Assembly (NCBI GenBank): GCA_904066235.2
Contig: CAJFCV020000005.1
Coordinates: 10,287,501-10,351,500 of the forward strand
From: Bursaphelenchus xylophilus
Lineage: Eukaryota; Nematoda; Chromadorea; Rhabditida; Aphelenchoididae
Direction: 5' to 3'
DNA: 64,000 bases
Under the pieces are notes generated by a model that saw nothing but the letters and a program-made list of their open reading frames with translations, was not told where the DNA came from and did not search any database. A program made the translations under genes and the position numbers. Shown here one piece after another: positions 39,885 to 50,958 of this stretch (position 1 is the stretch's first letter; every line of letters begins with the position of its first letter).

Positions 39885-42800
39885 GTGGTCCAAACCAGGA
39901 GCCAAACACAGGCTAAGGCCGTCCCCAGATACCTACGCCCAACAGCAAGTTCAAGACGCCGTTCAGACCTCGATAATCAACCGCCCGCAAAAACCGTAAC
40001 CAAGCCAGTAGCACGACGAATAAAGAAGACAACCCCTCCCAAAACCGTTGTCCCCAGAAGAACCAAATCTACCTCTGCATTTAAACAAGCAGCCGAAGGA
40101 AACCATATTTTATCAGACGGAGCCGATTCATCCCCAGAAGATCTTGCAGATCCTGAAGATTTAAATAGCTACCTTGAGAAATCAGACGTCGTAGAACCTG
40201 GAAAGTCAAAACATTACGTTGGAAGAAACGCAGACGCGCCATCAACTTCCCACGCGCCAAATCTACAGAAGAATACTTCCGCGGAACCAGCCAGTTCAAA
40301 CCAAGAAAATCCCAGAAATAGTGACGAAGGGCGACAGCCGGCAAAACCAAACAGATCCCCAGGTACCCAAACTAACCACCCATTTTCTCTATCGCGATTA
40401 TATAATTCATTAGCAGCTACTTTTACAAAACCCAAAAAATCAAAAACTCCCGATAGCGGCTCTACTAAAACTTCCGCTACAGATTACTCTTCCCTTTCAA
40501 ATTCTCCAGAAAATAATTCAGAAAATTCTAAAGAAAAAACCCCTCACCGATTTTATATACCTACTCCTAGGCGAATAACCCAAATTTTCCAAACAGATTC
40601 AGATATGCCAAATAATTCACCACCAGATTTATCCGCATTAGCTAATCAACTAGGCGCCATGTCTTTAGCTGCGCATATAGCACCACCTACGTATACTGGA
40701 AGAACTGATCCCAGAACTTTCCAAGAATTCATACGAGAATTAAATAGAGTAGCCACAGCCCTCAAATGGACCGATGAGGCATACTTAACCACTTTACCTG
40801 CTCTTCTCAGGGGGGAAGCAGCTATTATTTACGAAAGCATACCACCTGCTGAACGAAAAAAAGAATTAGGATTAAAACCCATTTTAAATCTTCTAGCCAA
40901 AAAATTTGCAAATACCCAACTAACTTCAAACTTCCGACGCCGCGCGCTAGCCCGCAAACAACGCGCAAACGAATCCCCCTCCGAATTCGCTCAAGCCATT
41001 AGGGACCTTGTCGAATTAGGATATCCAGAAAGCACATCTTATACCGACGCGTTCAAGGAAGAAATTATGGTAGATATCTTCCTCTCTGGCCTATTACCAG
41101 TCGTCAAAGCCAAACTACTACGCAAAGAACGCCCAAAAACCCTCCAGAAAGCTTTGGACATGGCCATATCCGAAATTGAACTTCAAGAAGAATTGAAACG
41201 TGATGGACTCATCAACGCAGGAGAAAATATCTCCATCAACCAGTTACAACCCGTCCAACCACCACATGCCCAATTGAACCGTTTCAACAAAAATTGGCAG
41301 CCACGCCGCCCATTCAACCGCTTCTTCTCAAAATTCAACAACAACAACCGACCATCCAAGCCCTTCTTCTTCAACAACAACCCAAGCCGTTCCAATTATC
41401 CACCCCGTGCCAACTACCGTCCACAATCCAATAATCAAAACTCCAATATCAGGAACCGGCCCAATCGCCCTCGACCAACCCGTTATGGCATTAACGCCTT
41501 GTTGCCCTCGCTGACAATCGTTGCCCTGGCCGCTCTATCCGTACTACCGCTGACTATGGCCCAATTTCAATTCTGCCCTTTACGCAAAGGAGCTTTATAT
41601 CTCGCTCCTCCGAGGAAAGAAGATTGCACAGTAGCCGATGACACTCCCGTACGAAAAACAAACGTCGAAATTTTTGTACCACAACTGGGACCCCATTACC
41701 AAGAAGCTTATCACTGCCAGGCTAAGAAAGTAACACGATGTACCTTTTCAATTGGTATCGCTGCATTTGAAAGACTGACACCAAGTCAACATCACAGTTT
41801 AACAGCCAACGAATGTTGGACCTTGATCCAACGAATGACGCTATACAACCAAACACTTTATCGACTTGACGAAAATGTTTGGCAATCCTCAGGATTCATC
41901 AACGCCCAATACGCAGTTTTTGGAAGTCGTTGCCGCGAAAAACTTCAATTTACGGTAACAAAAGGACTAATACATTCCAGAAACGGGATAACTGTATCAT
42001 CCGAAATCGACAATCTACATAACTGCCACTACAATGCTGCTCTCTGTGTTACGAACCAAGGTACAACAGTTTGGAATGTGACGGACACAAAAGATTTCTG
42101 CTCACATACTTCAGCTGGACATTTTCTGGCTTTAGCTTCCGACACTTATGTGATAATCCAAAGACTTCAAGCTGCCTTCGTATTCAACAAAACAGACCCA
42201 GACGTCCACGACTCGTTTTGCTACCCTATTAACACCTATCGAATGGAAAATGACGTATTCATCTCCTTTCACCCAGAATACCCAACCGCTTCGAAGCCCA
42301 GAACAAAACGATTCGAATTCAAGGAACAACCTCGAATCGGAGACACAAAACCAGCATCAACCACTTCAAGGACTACCCAAGGAACTACCCCAACCTCACC
42401 CTCATCAGCGATCGAAACCCGAATTCAGGATCGAAATCGTTACATAATTCCCCCAGTACAAAAAGCCCAGGGACCTTACTACCCCATCAACGTCCAAACG
42501 CGATCATCAACAACTAATACGTCAAAAACCACCAAAAATCCGCAAAGAAGTGACGAAACCCCGAAAGTAGCTACCTCATCCGTAACAACACCTATTTCCA
42601 TCACGGGAAAAACTACAATGGCACCAATGACACCTACCTCCCTTCCGCATACTACTCGGAGACAAAATTCTCCGATTGAAGCCCAAACCTTTCCCTCACC
42701 GGCACCTCCTTACGAAGCAAATGACCCCACTAATGTAAAACTGGAATACCTCAGCCTCACGGTAACTAAACTTATCCGCGACGAGTACGCAAACTTATTT

Positions 42801-44327
42801 GCTCACATCTGTTCCATTCACAATCAAAATGTGGCCATCATCACAGCTTTGTCAAAACTTAACCCAACTTTAGCCGTCAGATCTTGGCTTAACAGAGATG
42901 ACGTTATCGCTTACCATTCCGGCGAAGCATTCGCTGTCTCTACTTGCGAACCAATCAAACCCGACATTGTTCATTGGAATCACAAATACGGAGATTCGTG
43001 CTGGACCGATGTCCCAGTGGAATATAACAACAAAACATATTTCGCACCTCTCGGCACCTACGAATTACAATACAACTCTACAAAAATACCCTGTGATCAA
43101 ATTCCTGTCAATGTGTACCGACAAGCCGATGGCACCTGGACTTCTCCCATCGGACACGCCAATGTGATGCAAATCGACCGAGCGCTAACTCAACTAAACT
43201 TCGACACCTTACCTACCTTTTCATCACCATCAATCTACCAACCACAATGGACCAGATTAGTCGTTTCTACCTCCATTCTAAACTCCTATGCACACAAAAT
43301 TAACCGACTGGAAACTACACTACAAGCTACTCAAGAAAGTGATATCCCAGAACTCAAACTTGTATCCGACGGAAGTAGTGAAGGAGCAACTTCATCTCTA
43401 TTAACCATGGAAGTAGTAAAAGGATGGAAAGACGCCGTGATAGACTTTTTCTTCCCAAATTTGGACACTTGGGAAGAAATCACAGTCGCTGTTCTATCAG
43501 TATTGGCTCTCGGAGTAGCACTATTCCTCTACGGTCCTTACATCAACAGTTTTCTCAGACATGTTAAACGACACCAAGAATACAACCCAGTCAACGCTGT
43601 AGAAATGCAAGATGTATCACCCTCAGCACCATGCCTCGACCATGTTTACGTACCTCCAGTCTACTCGATCCAAACAGGAACTCAACCCAAGATTATCGTA
43701 CACATCAAAGGCAAACCTGTCGCCGCATTAGTGGATAGCGGCTCAGCCATTACGTACTGCCGACAATCGCTTGCCAGGAAGCTGCAACTTCCCATATCTC
43801 CCCTCCAAGCAATGGCTACTGCACGTGCCGTGAATGACACGACCTTCAAATTTCTTGGTCAAGTACAAGCTGACGTTTCATTCCGACAGCTAAAACTACA
43901 GATACACATGTTGGTATCTGAAGACAACCACTGCCCGTCAGAATTGTTGATTGGCACAGATACACTTCGGAAAGTTTGTGCCCAAGGACACTCCGTGAAT
44001 TTCGATCTAAACCAAAACACCATCAACATCGGAGACGAAATATTTCCGTTCGTATTCAACCCCGGAGACAAGACCTTGGCTAAAACCATCCCCTTTCAAC
44101 CAGCGTTATTCCCCTTTCACCGCGTTCATATCGACATCAAAGGACCACTTCCGCAAACTGAAAATGGAAACCGTTACATTTTGGTTTCTATTGACGCGCA
44201 CACCAAATACGTCATGGTCTCCCCGATGCCAAACCAAGAAACTAAGACTGTCATCAACGCATTCATGGAAAGCGTAATCACAAAATTCGGAATTATGGAG
44301 CTCTTATATTCCGATAATGGCAGCTAG
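39885..44327 (+). pseudogene. gag / envelope-like / protease / integrase-fragment polyprotein
   Basis: One open frame of 1480 codons. The first codon is GTG in a VVQTRSQ context, where an ATG would be expected, and an in-frame stop lies 9 bp upstream. Order by residue: Ser/Thr-rich start; a Retrotrans_gag-type region at about 245-440; an Asn/Arg-rich basic stretch at about 455-530. Next comes a hydrophobic signal-like segment at about 540-560 followed by a Cys-rich glycosylated region, a furin-type RTKR site near 804, a Thr/Ser-rich mucin-like linker, a second Cys-containing region and a TM segment near 1198-1222. This has the architecture of an envelope glycoprotein. Aspartic protease with VDSGSA at about 1282. 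Then the integrase core begins abruptly near 1412 (HIDIKGPLP) and stops at a TAG inside the core. No RT or RNase H. Confidence 0.85.
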
Positions 44328-44387
44328 TTCACCGACCAACTTTTCGTGCAGCTAGGAAAACACTATGGATTTAAACATCAATATTCC

Positions 44388-44462
44388 TTATGGTGAAACA
44401 GATGTGGCCATGCAACATATTATTAACTTATGGTGAAACAGATGTGGCCATGCAACATATTA
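44388..44462. repeat. 40-bp tandem duplication in the integrase region
   Basis: TTATGGTGAAACAGATGTGG plus 20 bp occurs twice in direct tandem, at the junction where the middle of integrase is missing. Confidence 0.9.
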
Positions 44463-44791
44463 TGGCCATGAACAACGCCTATGAGCAAGCCGCGCTACAA
44501 ACCCACCGAACCGACGATCAGAATGACGACTCCGCCCCAATACCATCAGCCCATTCCTCGCAGAAAACAATCACAAAAAATGATCTAATTTTGATCATCG
44601 ACCCCGCCAAAAAATCGAAATTCCAGCCCACATGGATCGGACCCTTCCGCGTTCTGGAAAGTGGCCGATCAATCATAAAAGCGCGACTCCTAAGTGACCC
44701 AAGAAAAATTACAACTACTCACGTGAACAAATGTAAGCTATATTTTACTCGAGATTCGAGCCCCATCCTAGAGCAAGAAAGCAACATTTAA
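44428..44791 (+). pseudogene. Integrase C-terminal remnant
   Basis: Frame with LILIIDPAKKSKFQPTWIGPF, then VLESGR and THVNKCKLYF, the beta-barrel C-terminal region of Ty3/gypsy integrases. It ends at a TAA near 44789. Disconnected from the core by a deletion and the tandem duplication. Confidence 0.85.
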
Positions 44792-45880
44792 GCACTATAC
44801 CTATTATGCAAATATTTTTTTATATATATAGCTACATAGTTAAGAAAAGAATAGAAAATATAAAAAATATAATCGTAACAAAAAACAATAGTATTAAAAT
44901 TCCTTTTCGCCTTACAAAAAACATTATAATCCTAGTACCAAATTCTATATGCCCCATTTATCAGAGATATAATTCAAAAAAGAAAAATGATAAAAAAAAA
45001 ATAAAAGAGGGAATATGCGAAAATATGCAAAATAAGAAGGCAAAATTATCAAAATAATATTACAAAAAAAAAAAAAAAAAAAGAACAGAGGCTCCTGAAA
45101 ATTCTAAATAGCTAAAATACGCTTCATACAACAGCACGATATAGATCTTTTCTAAAAGCAACGTCTTACTACTTAACTGAACCATCGTTTTCCAAAGTTT
45201 TCCTTTTCTCATTATAATTCTTTTTCATAAATTTAAGAATTTGATTGTGTGTCACTCTTACCTTATTATTCCCAAGCCGAATTTTTTCCCCCTTTGCTTT
45301 CCATTCTTTCCCACCTTTAAAACTTTCTCCCCATCCCATATCAAAATGAAATCATCTTTCTCCAAAATTTCCCCGCGCAAAACGCAATGCCTTCCAGTTT
45401 TTTTTTACCTTCCGAAATGTCCACTCTCGCTTCTAAAAAGAGAAAAAGCAAAAAGGGAAATTACAACAGTAATTTCAAAAAGAAAAAAAACAAAAAAAAA
45501 TACGAAGTCTAAAAAATATCAGAAAAATCGGAAATGTAAATATCAGAAAAAATCGAAAGAAAAATATCAAGCAGGAAATCCTGTAAATACTTGCCAAAAA
45601 TCTTATTCTATTCTCAAAAATTCTTGTCCAAAAACATTCAAAGGTTGCTCTATTCCAAACTCCGATCAATCAGTTCTTCTGATCTCCGTGGCTCCCTGAC
45701 CGGCTGGACACGCCGCTAGTAAACATACAACGCGCCAGCACTAACTCCATCGACAGCATTTGGCCCCATTGCTGGAACCAACACAACAAGAACGAACCAG
45801 ACCCCAGAAGACAACATTTGAAGAATATCCTACGGATAAAGTCGGAACGCAGAGACGCGTTCATCTCTTGGCCGTGATAT
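44792..45880 (+). other. 3' untranslated region of the LTR element
   Basis: AT-rich with A-runs (45061-45080), no domain recognised. A poly-purine tract is not evident next to the 3' LTR. Confidence 0.6.
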
Positions 45881-46263
45881 TGTAATAATCAAATAATGGA
45901 AGCCGTGCGGAAAGCACGTGGAAACCGCCGCTACACTACGAATGGAGTGGTCAAAGGAGACCACGCCCAAGGAGTTCAAGATTAATGACCACGCGCATTA
46001 CGTGCGTCAAACAATGAAGAAATAATGATCGATGGCTTCCGGATTGCGAAACCGGATGAGGACACAAAGTGACTCAGCAGAAACTGAGTTCATAAAAACC
46101 AAGTTTGGAATGTGTGCAACCCAAACTACAACAACCTAATCTACTATATAAGCCGCCCTCGAAATCATTCGAGGAAGCGCTTCCACTCTCTTAATGCTCT
46201 TGTAATTCTATTGTAATTATTCTCTAATAAACTTTATCTATATTCTCTAAGTCGACCATTACA
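45881..46263 (+). repeat. 3' LTR
   Basis: Same 383 bp as the 5' LTR. The one difference I find is GCCCTC here against GTCCTC in the 5' copy, just after TATATAAGCC. Confidence 0.95.
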
Positions 46264-46648
46264 CTTCATATAGCATTTTCATAAAGTGCACGGACTTTTA
46301 CCGCGGTCGCAACATGCACAAAAAACACCCGATTTTGCACCGTGCGTTTTGCTTTTTGGGGTTTTGCACTGTGCGGCGAAATATAGCAAGTTTTTTTCAA
46401 TTGCCTCACCGCGGCTTTGCTGAAGGATTTGCACAGTGCAAACGGCCCTTTTGCGGTTTGCACTGTGCGAAAAGAGACAAATAAAAATGCACTGTGCGCT
46501 GGCGACAAGCATGGGAAAAGGTTCGAAATGCACTTTGCGAAAAGAGAAAAATGCACTGTGCATTAGCGACGAGCGTGGGAAAAAAGTTCAAAATGCACTG
46601 TGCGAAAGAGAAAAAATCTCAATGCACTTTATGGAAATACTAATATCG
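46264..46648. repeat. GCAC-box inverted-repeat element, box-rich
   Basis: Ends ATTTTCATAAAGTGCACGGA and CAATGCACTTTATGGAAATA. Seven GCACNGTGC boxes lie at about 46338, 46368, 46431, 46459, 46488, 46554 and 46595, in both orientations of their flanks. Its left flank was cut by the LTR insertion. Confidence 0.85.
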
Positions 46649-47205
46649 TAAAATACAAGATACTAATACAATAAATACGCGGGCAATTTCACATAACTAT
46701 TCGTAAGCTCCCTTGGTTAGAGAGAAACTAGATTTTTAGCCTTGAGCGCGCGTGCTCGCTAACTGTTTGTTATTCTAGTTTGTCCCCGATGAGTCATCTC
46801 TCGCTCGAAACGGAGGCCGAACGGCCTGTGGCCATCGAAAAAAGGGAAAGAAAACTATTTTTTATTCATTTTCGTGTCTTATAAGAACAGTGCCGACAAT
46901 TTTTTATGCTGTTTTAGGAGCGGAATTAATTAAAAGACAGTAAACCATAAAAAATTGAGATTTCTTGCAAGTGGAATAAAACTTCTGAAGGCTTGAAGAT
47001 GTAAAAAATACATCGAAAAGGAACGAAAACATTTCGGCGGATTTGAAGAAAGAGCCTTCAACGCTTTTTCAGGACGTTTCAAAAGATCCTTGGATTTTTA
47101 AGCAAGGGATAAAGAAGAAATAAATCTTTTGGGTGGAGCTTCCCCTCCAAAAAGCTAACTTTTATGTCTCAATTTGGCAAAAAAATTATGAAAAAAGTGA
47201 ATACG
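46649..47205. other. Gene-free stretch
   Basis: No gene, repeat or RNA recognised. Confidence 0.5.
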
Positions 47206-47336
47206 ACACCCTCGATAATTTCCAGTCTTCAAAAAGAGAAAATTAATTGTGTCGCGGCAAAATCAAATTGCTTTTCACTTCAGCGACGCGACAGGTACAG
47301 CGAAATTTTGCTCGTTATTTTCCCGAGGTCTGATAA
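47206..47336. repeat. TA-MITE, subtype G, degraded
   Basis: Interior (GTGTCGCGGCAAAATCAAAT, TTCAGCGACGCGACAGGTAC) is well kept; the left end is lost and the right end shortened to CCCGAGGTCTGATA. Confidence 0.7.
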
Positions 47337-47429
47337 GTATGCGGGCCAAAAAGTATTGGCATTTTTCTCGCGCCAGTCAAGGCTTATTCACGCGGTAAAA
47401 CTGCACAGCGCTTTATGAAAACTAACATT

Positions 47430-47527
47430 GCTTTCATAAAGTGTGCAGACTTTTGATCCCAAGGCAAAATGCACGGTGCTTTCGCGAAAAAAGTCAACAA
47501 AGTCTACGTATTTTATGAAAATACTGT
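47430..47527. repeat. Short GCAC-box element
   Basis: 98 bp: CTTTCATAAAGTGTGCAGAC, one GCACGGTGC, AAGTCTACGTATTTTATGAAAA. Confidence 0.75.
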
Positions 47528-47535
47528 GAATATCC

Positions 47536-47688
47536 TATCAGTCTGTCGGGAAAAGTAATGTGGATTTGTCGAGCCTTGGAATCGCCCATCATCGCTTTGC
47601 GACTGCACTATGAACAAAAGACTGCATCCTCGACGAAACAAAAGATTTTTCTGCGACGACCCGCCGCTATTTTCCCGACAGGCCGATA
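47536..47688. repeat. TA-MITE, mixed subtype W (left) and C (right)
   Basis: Left GTAATGTGGATTTGTCGAGC, right GCGACGACCCGCCGCTATTT. Like 36475, the inner ends belong to different subtypes. Confidence 0.8.
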
Positions 47689-47817
47689 TGAAAATACCCG
47701 TAGAATGAACTAGCTTTCCCTGGTCAAAGAAGAGTCTCCATAACAGGAATTCCCACAGTTAATTCCCATTCTTTCGCAAAAACGCGACGAAAAAGACCTC
47801 CGTTCGGCCAATTTCAG

Positions 47818-48057
47818 TGTTCGGCTCGAATCTGTCCCCCCCTTCTCGCTTCCAAATGCATTACGGAACAGGCCCTCCACTTCTTTGCCCATCTGGCCAA
47901 AGAGTTGGGGGAGATTAATGAAAGCGACCGGTTTGCGGCCATTAATTTCGCTGTTTGCAGTTCAGTGTTAGGACAGTGGGATAACATAATGTTTAGGGCT
48001 GTTTTTTTGACCAAAGGCTATTCCAGAAGGGCTGGAAGGGAATTTAAAGGGGAGTAA
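47818..48057 (+). CDS. Candidate terminal exon, unknown protein
   Basis: CCAATTTCAG precedes an 80-codon frame to TAA: ...ALHFFAHLAKELGEINESDRF, then AAINFAVCSSVLGQWDNIMF and a basic end. A TAATAAAT follows at once. Composition looks protein-like and helical, but no upstream exon or family is recognised. It may be the remnant of a gene or a chance frame. Confidence 0.35.
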   Translation, partial: CSARICPPLLASKCITEQALHFFAHLAKELGEINESDRFAAINFAVCSSVLGQWDNIMFRAVFLTKGYSRRAGREFKGE

Positions 48058-48234
48058 TAAATTTTGAAGGAGAAAAAAGAGTTTCTGGGAGATTTGCAAT
48101 GTATCTGTATATAAATTTCTCTCGGCCCGCCTAGACCCGCTAGTGTAGTCTACTATACATAGTAATCACTGATAGGAGCGAAAACTTTCAAACATTCTTT
48201 TAATGGTCATAGCAACGCTGAAAATCTTATACTA
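48058..48234. other. Gene-free stretch
   Basis: Nothing recognised. Confidence 0.5.
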
Positions 48235-48800
48235 TTAGGTTGATGCATAATTATCCGGCGTTTTTATTGGCGCGTTTTTTGTTAGTTAAAATTCGCGTTT
48301 TGTTAACTTTTTTTCATAAAAATAATCATCTCTGTTTAGTTAATAAAATGACTGTCGTAAACCATACTCATATTCGCCGTATTATGCTCTACCACTTCGA
48401 GAAAAGTTGGAAGTCAACACGGTCATTCCGCGATCTCAACGAACTTTTCGGCGAAGGAACCAAAAAAATTCGCCAGGTGTCCCTAAGGAATACCAAAAGA
48501 CGTCCACTGTCAGAAGGCTATGTGGTATGTGTGGTGGGACAGAAGCGGAATCATCCACTGCGAAATTGTGCCTTTTTTTTGTTCCTTCGCCAAAAAATGA
48601 TCGCGAAATGACCGTGCTGACTTCCAACTTTTCTCGAAGTGGTAGAGCATAATATGGCGAATGTGAGTATGGTTTTCGACAGTCATTTTATAAACTAAAC
48701 AGAGAAGATTATTTTTATGAAAAAAAGTTTACAAAACGCGAATTGTAACTAACAAAAAAACACGCCAATAAAAACGCCGGATAATTATGCATCAACCTAA
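48235..48800. mobile_element. Palindromic mariner-derived element
   Basis: 566 bp, TTAGGTTGATGCATAATTAT at each end in inverse orientation, flanked by TA. Each arm of about 210 bp reads inward into the start of a mariner transposase (HIRRIMLYHFEKSWKSTRSF, then FGEGTKK), so it is a fold-back of a mariner 5' end. No catalytic domain. Confidence 0.9.
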
Positions 48801-48959
48801 TATTAGTCTGCCGGGAAAATAATGTGCACTCTGTCGCACCCAAAGACGCATCGCCACCGAGAAAATAAAGTGTGTCGTGGAAAAATCAAATTGCTTTTCA
48901 GTTCAGCGACGCGACAGGTTCTGAGAAATTGTGCTCATTATTTTCCCGACAGACTAATA
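48801..48959. repeat. TA-MITE, subtype G, abutting the mariner palindrome
   Basis: The TA that closes the mariner target duplication is also the left TA of this MITE (TATTAGTCTGCCGGGAAAAT). Confidence 0.88.
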
Positions 48960-49341
48960 TCTATGCGAACTTTTAATTATTAAAATACTTACGCATCGGA
49001 CGTTGAGGAATTTGTGAAAAAAATCGAACACCCAAAACAGGCATGAAAACAGAGAGAAAAACAATCAAACCTCAAACTTCTAGGTTAAGTTGACGTTTTA
49101 TCGGATTTCACGCTTGCAGTAAAATTGTTTTGAAAACAGTTTTCACAATCAAACCTAATTGTAGCAGCGCTTGAAACTTAAAACAATTAGTTATTATTGC
49201 ATTAAATATCCAAATTTTTGGGGATAACTACATAGTAACTCATACAAAAAACGGAGTAAAGCGTAGGGCGTTTTTTGAGAACATAACAAGGTCAGATCGT
49301 TTATATTGCATCTTGAACGGAGGTAGAGAATAGACCACTGA
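48960..49341. other. Gene-free stretch
   Basis: Nothing recognised. Confidence 0.5.
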
Positions 49342-50074
49342 CTAGGGAAGTGTACAAACGAACCCTCACCAAATGGCAAGTGATATACACCATTTGAAAG
49401 CCCTTGAAAAATGGTGCAAGACATCATTTTCATTTTTTGCAGAATGCCTTTCCGCGACGACACACTGTAAATTATATTATTTTTACGTCATTTCGCAACA
49501 AAAATCCTTCATTCTCTTCAGCGGATAAAAATCCTCGGAGAGGGTTGCTTCAATAGTGTAGTGGTTGCTGAGCAGGCTGATAAGCCAAAGCAAGCCGGGT
49601 TCAGTTCCCAGCTTGGGAAAAATCATTTTTGCGTTCTTACAGTTAGGAAAATACTTCCGTTAAACTTTTACAAACGCTTTAATTTTACTGGAAGACGGTC
49701 GGTTACGGTTAAAATCATAAAACTTACATGTTTTTCAACATCAAAAAAAGTGAAAAGTGGTTTTTCACATTATGGGTACTTAAAACCAGTAAATATCATA
49801 GGTAAAATGGTCTTACTGGCAAGCGCTAAACTTCATAATGATCCTTATGCTAACCTAGTTGCATTCCGTACCATTTAGCATTTTGAAATAACATTTATTA
49901 TGCCCCACAGCAGATATTGTAACTACTTAAAGCACAAATCAACCGTTTATAATTTGTTGCCCTGAGGCATTCTGCAAAAAATGAAAATGGTTTCTTGCAC
50001 CACTTTTTAAGGGCTTTCCAATGGTGTATAACACTTGCCATTTGGTGAGGGTTCGTTTGTACACTTCCCTAGTG
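49342..50074. mobile_element. 730-bp TIR element with about 108-bp inverted ends
   Basis: CTAGGGAAGTGTACAAACGA at the left continues as an inverted repeat to about 49448 (TTTTTTGCAGAATGCC) and matches 49966-50074. Interior contains a tRNA-like stretch. The flanks could be read as a 3-bp TGA duplication, but the ends are themselves palindromic, so this is uncertain. Confidence 0.8.
49544..49620 (+). other. tRNA-like sequence with box A and box B
   Basis: TAGTGTAGTGGTT (49554) fits a pol III box A and GGTTCAGTTCC (49598) fits box B, spaced as in a tRNA. GGCTGATAAGCC could form part of an anticodon arm, but the acceptor stem does not close. More likely a SINE head or tRNA relic than a working tRNA. 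Confidence 0.5.
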
Positions 50075-50247
50075 AGTCATAAAAAGAGAGGGACGCGCGA
50101 GACTTCTATTTATTGAGTTACTCCTCAAATAAGTGAACTCTTTAATCATTTCGAGGGATTTACGCAACTCCAAGACGAGTTTACTTGAGTGTTCGGTCTT
50201 GAAGAAAACAAGGGGAGGGTTAAAAATGAGACGAATGTTTTTAAAAT

Positions 50248-50397
50248 TATGAATCTGTCGGGAAAATACTGCGCTCTAAAAATTGCGTCGCTGAATGAGA
50301 AAAGCGAATTGATCTTGCGGCGACAGAGTTCATTTTCTTGATGGCGAAGCAATTTTCGACGCCACAGAGCACTCAATATTTTCCCGACAGACTGATG
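50248..50397. repeat. TA-MITE, subtype G, diverged
   Basis: GAATCTGTCGGGAAAATACT at the left, CAATATTTTCCCGACAGACT at the right. Confidence 0.8.
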
Positions 50398-50958
50398 TGA
50401 GACAGCAATTTTTTCAGAGACGCGATGACATTTTCCGAAATTTATACGTAACCTACATACACAACGTTTGCTCAAGAAAGGGCAACCAACGGCTTTTTAG
50501 GCCTTGTTTTTATGAAATTACGAAAGGATAATTCATCGAGCGACGCGGTGCGGTTAATTCTTGACGAAAGACGTAAAACGTCCTATCCGACAAGCTCTGT
50601 TGCTTCCGAAAAGACCGCTGAATGGCTGGATGACTTCTAGCGAGATCTCAGGTCAACGAATTTTTGGGTCGACGATACTTTGAGTTTCTTTGACCTTTCG
50701 TTGTGTGCAAGGAGATGCTAAAAAAACTTTATTAATGGAAATGAGCAGCTTGATCACGTGGATTGCTTATCATCTATTTATAAAATGACTAATATAAAAC
50801 ACAACGCTTGTTCAAGATCAAGGCACAATCTGGATACGCAAATCTACTTTGTTTGAAAAATGACAAACAAACAGTAAAAATAAAAATACACATGACTGGA
50901 AGAGAAATAGAAGTCTTTATTATATTCAGAGCACTCTGTTAACATCACCGGTGTTCGT
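50398..50958. other. Gene-free stretch downstream of four-TM gene B
   Basis: No gene recognised. The AATAAAG poly(A) signal of gene B (minus strand) lies near 50918. Confidence 0.5.

Larger units (their letters stand above)
39312..46263 (+). mobile_element. Ty3/gypsy-like LTR retrotransposon, RT-less, with envelope-like region
   Basis: 6952 bp bounded by 383-bp LTRs that differ at one base, flanked by CTTC on both sides (4-bp target duplication). Internal order: gag, envelope-like glycoprotein, aspartic protease, partial integrase, integrase C-terminus. Reverse transcriptase, RNase H and the integrase zinc-binding part are absent. The near-identical LTRs mean a recent insertion, so the missing enzymes were presumably supplied by a relative. 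It inserted into a GCAC-box element about 40 bp upstream of four-TM gene A. I see no purine tract just before the 3' LTR. Confidence 0.93.

Noticed and set aside
45241..45699. 152-codon frame in the 3' region of the LTR element as a possible env
   Set aside because: Composition is Lys/Phe-rich low complexity with no signal peptide, TM segment or cysteine pattern; the envelope-like region lies upstream in the polyprotein.
49544..49620. Functional tRNA gene
   Set aside because: Box A and B fit, but the acceptor and anticodon arms do not form properly; listed only as tRNA-like.
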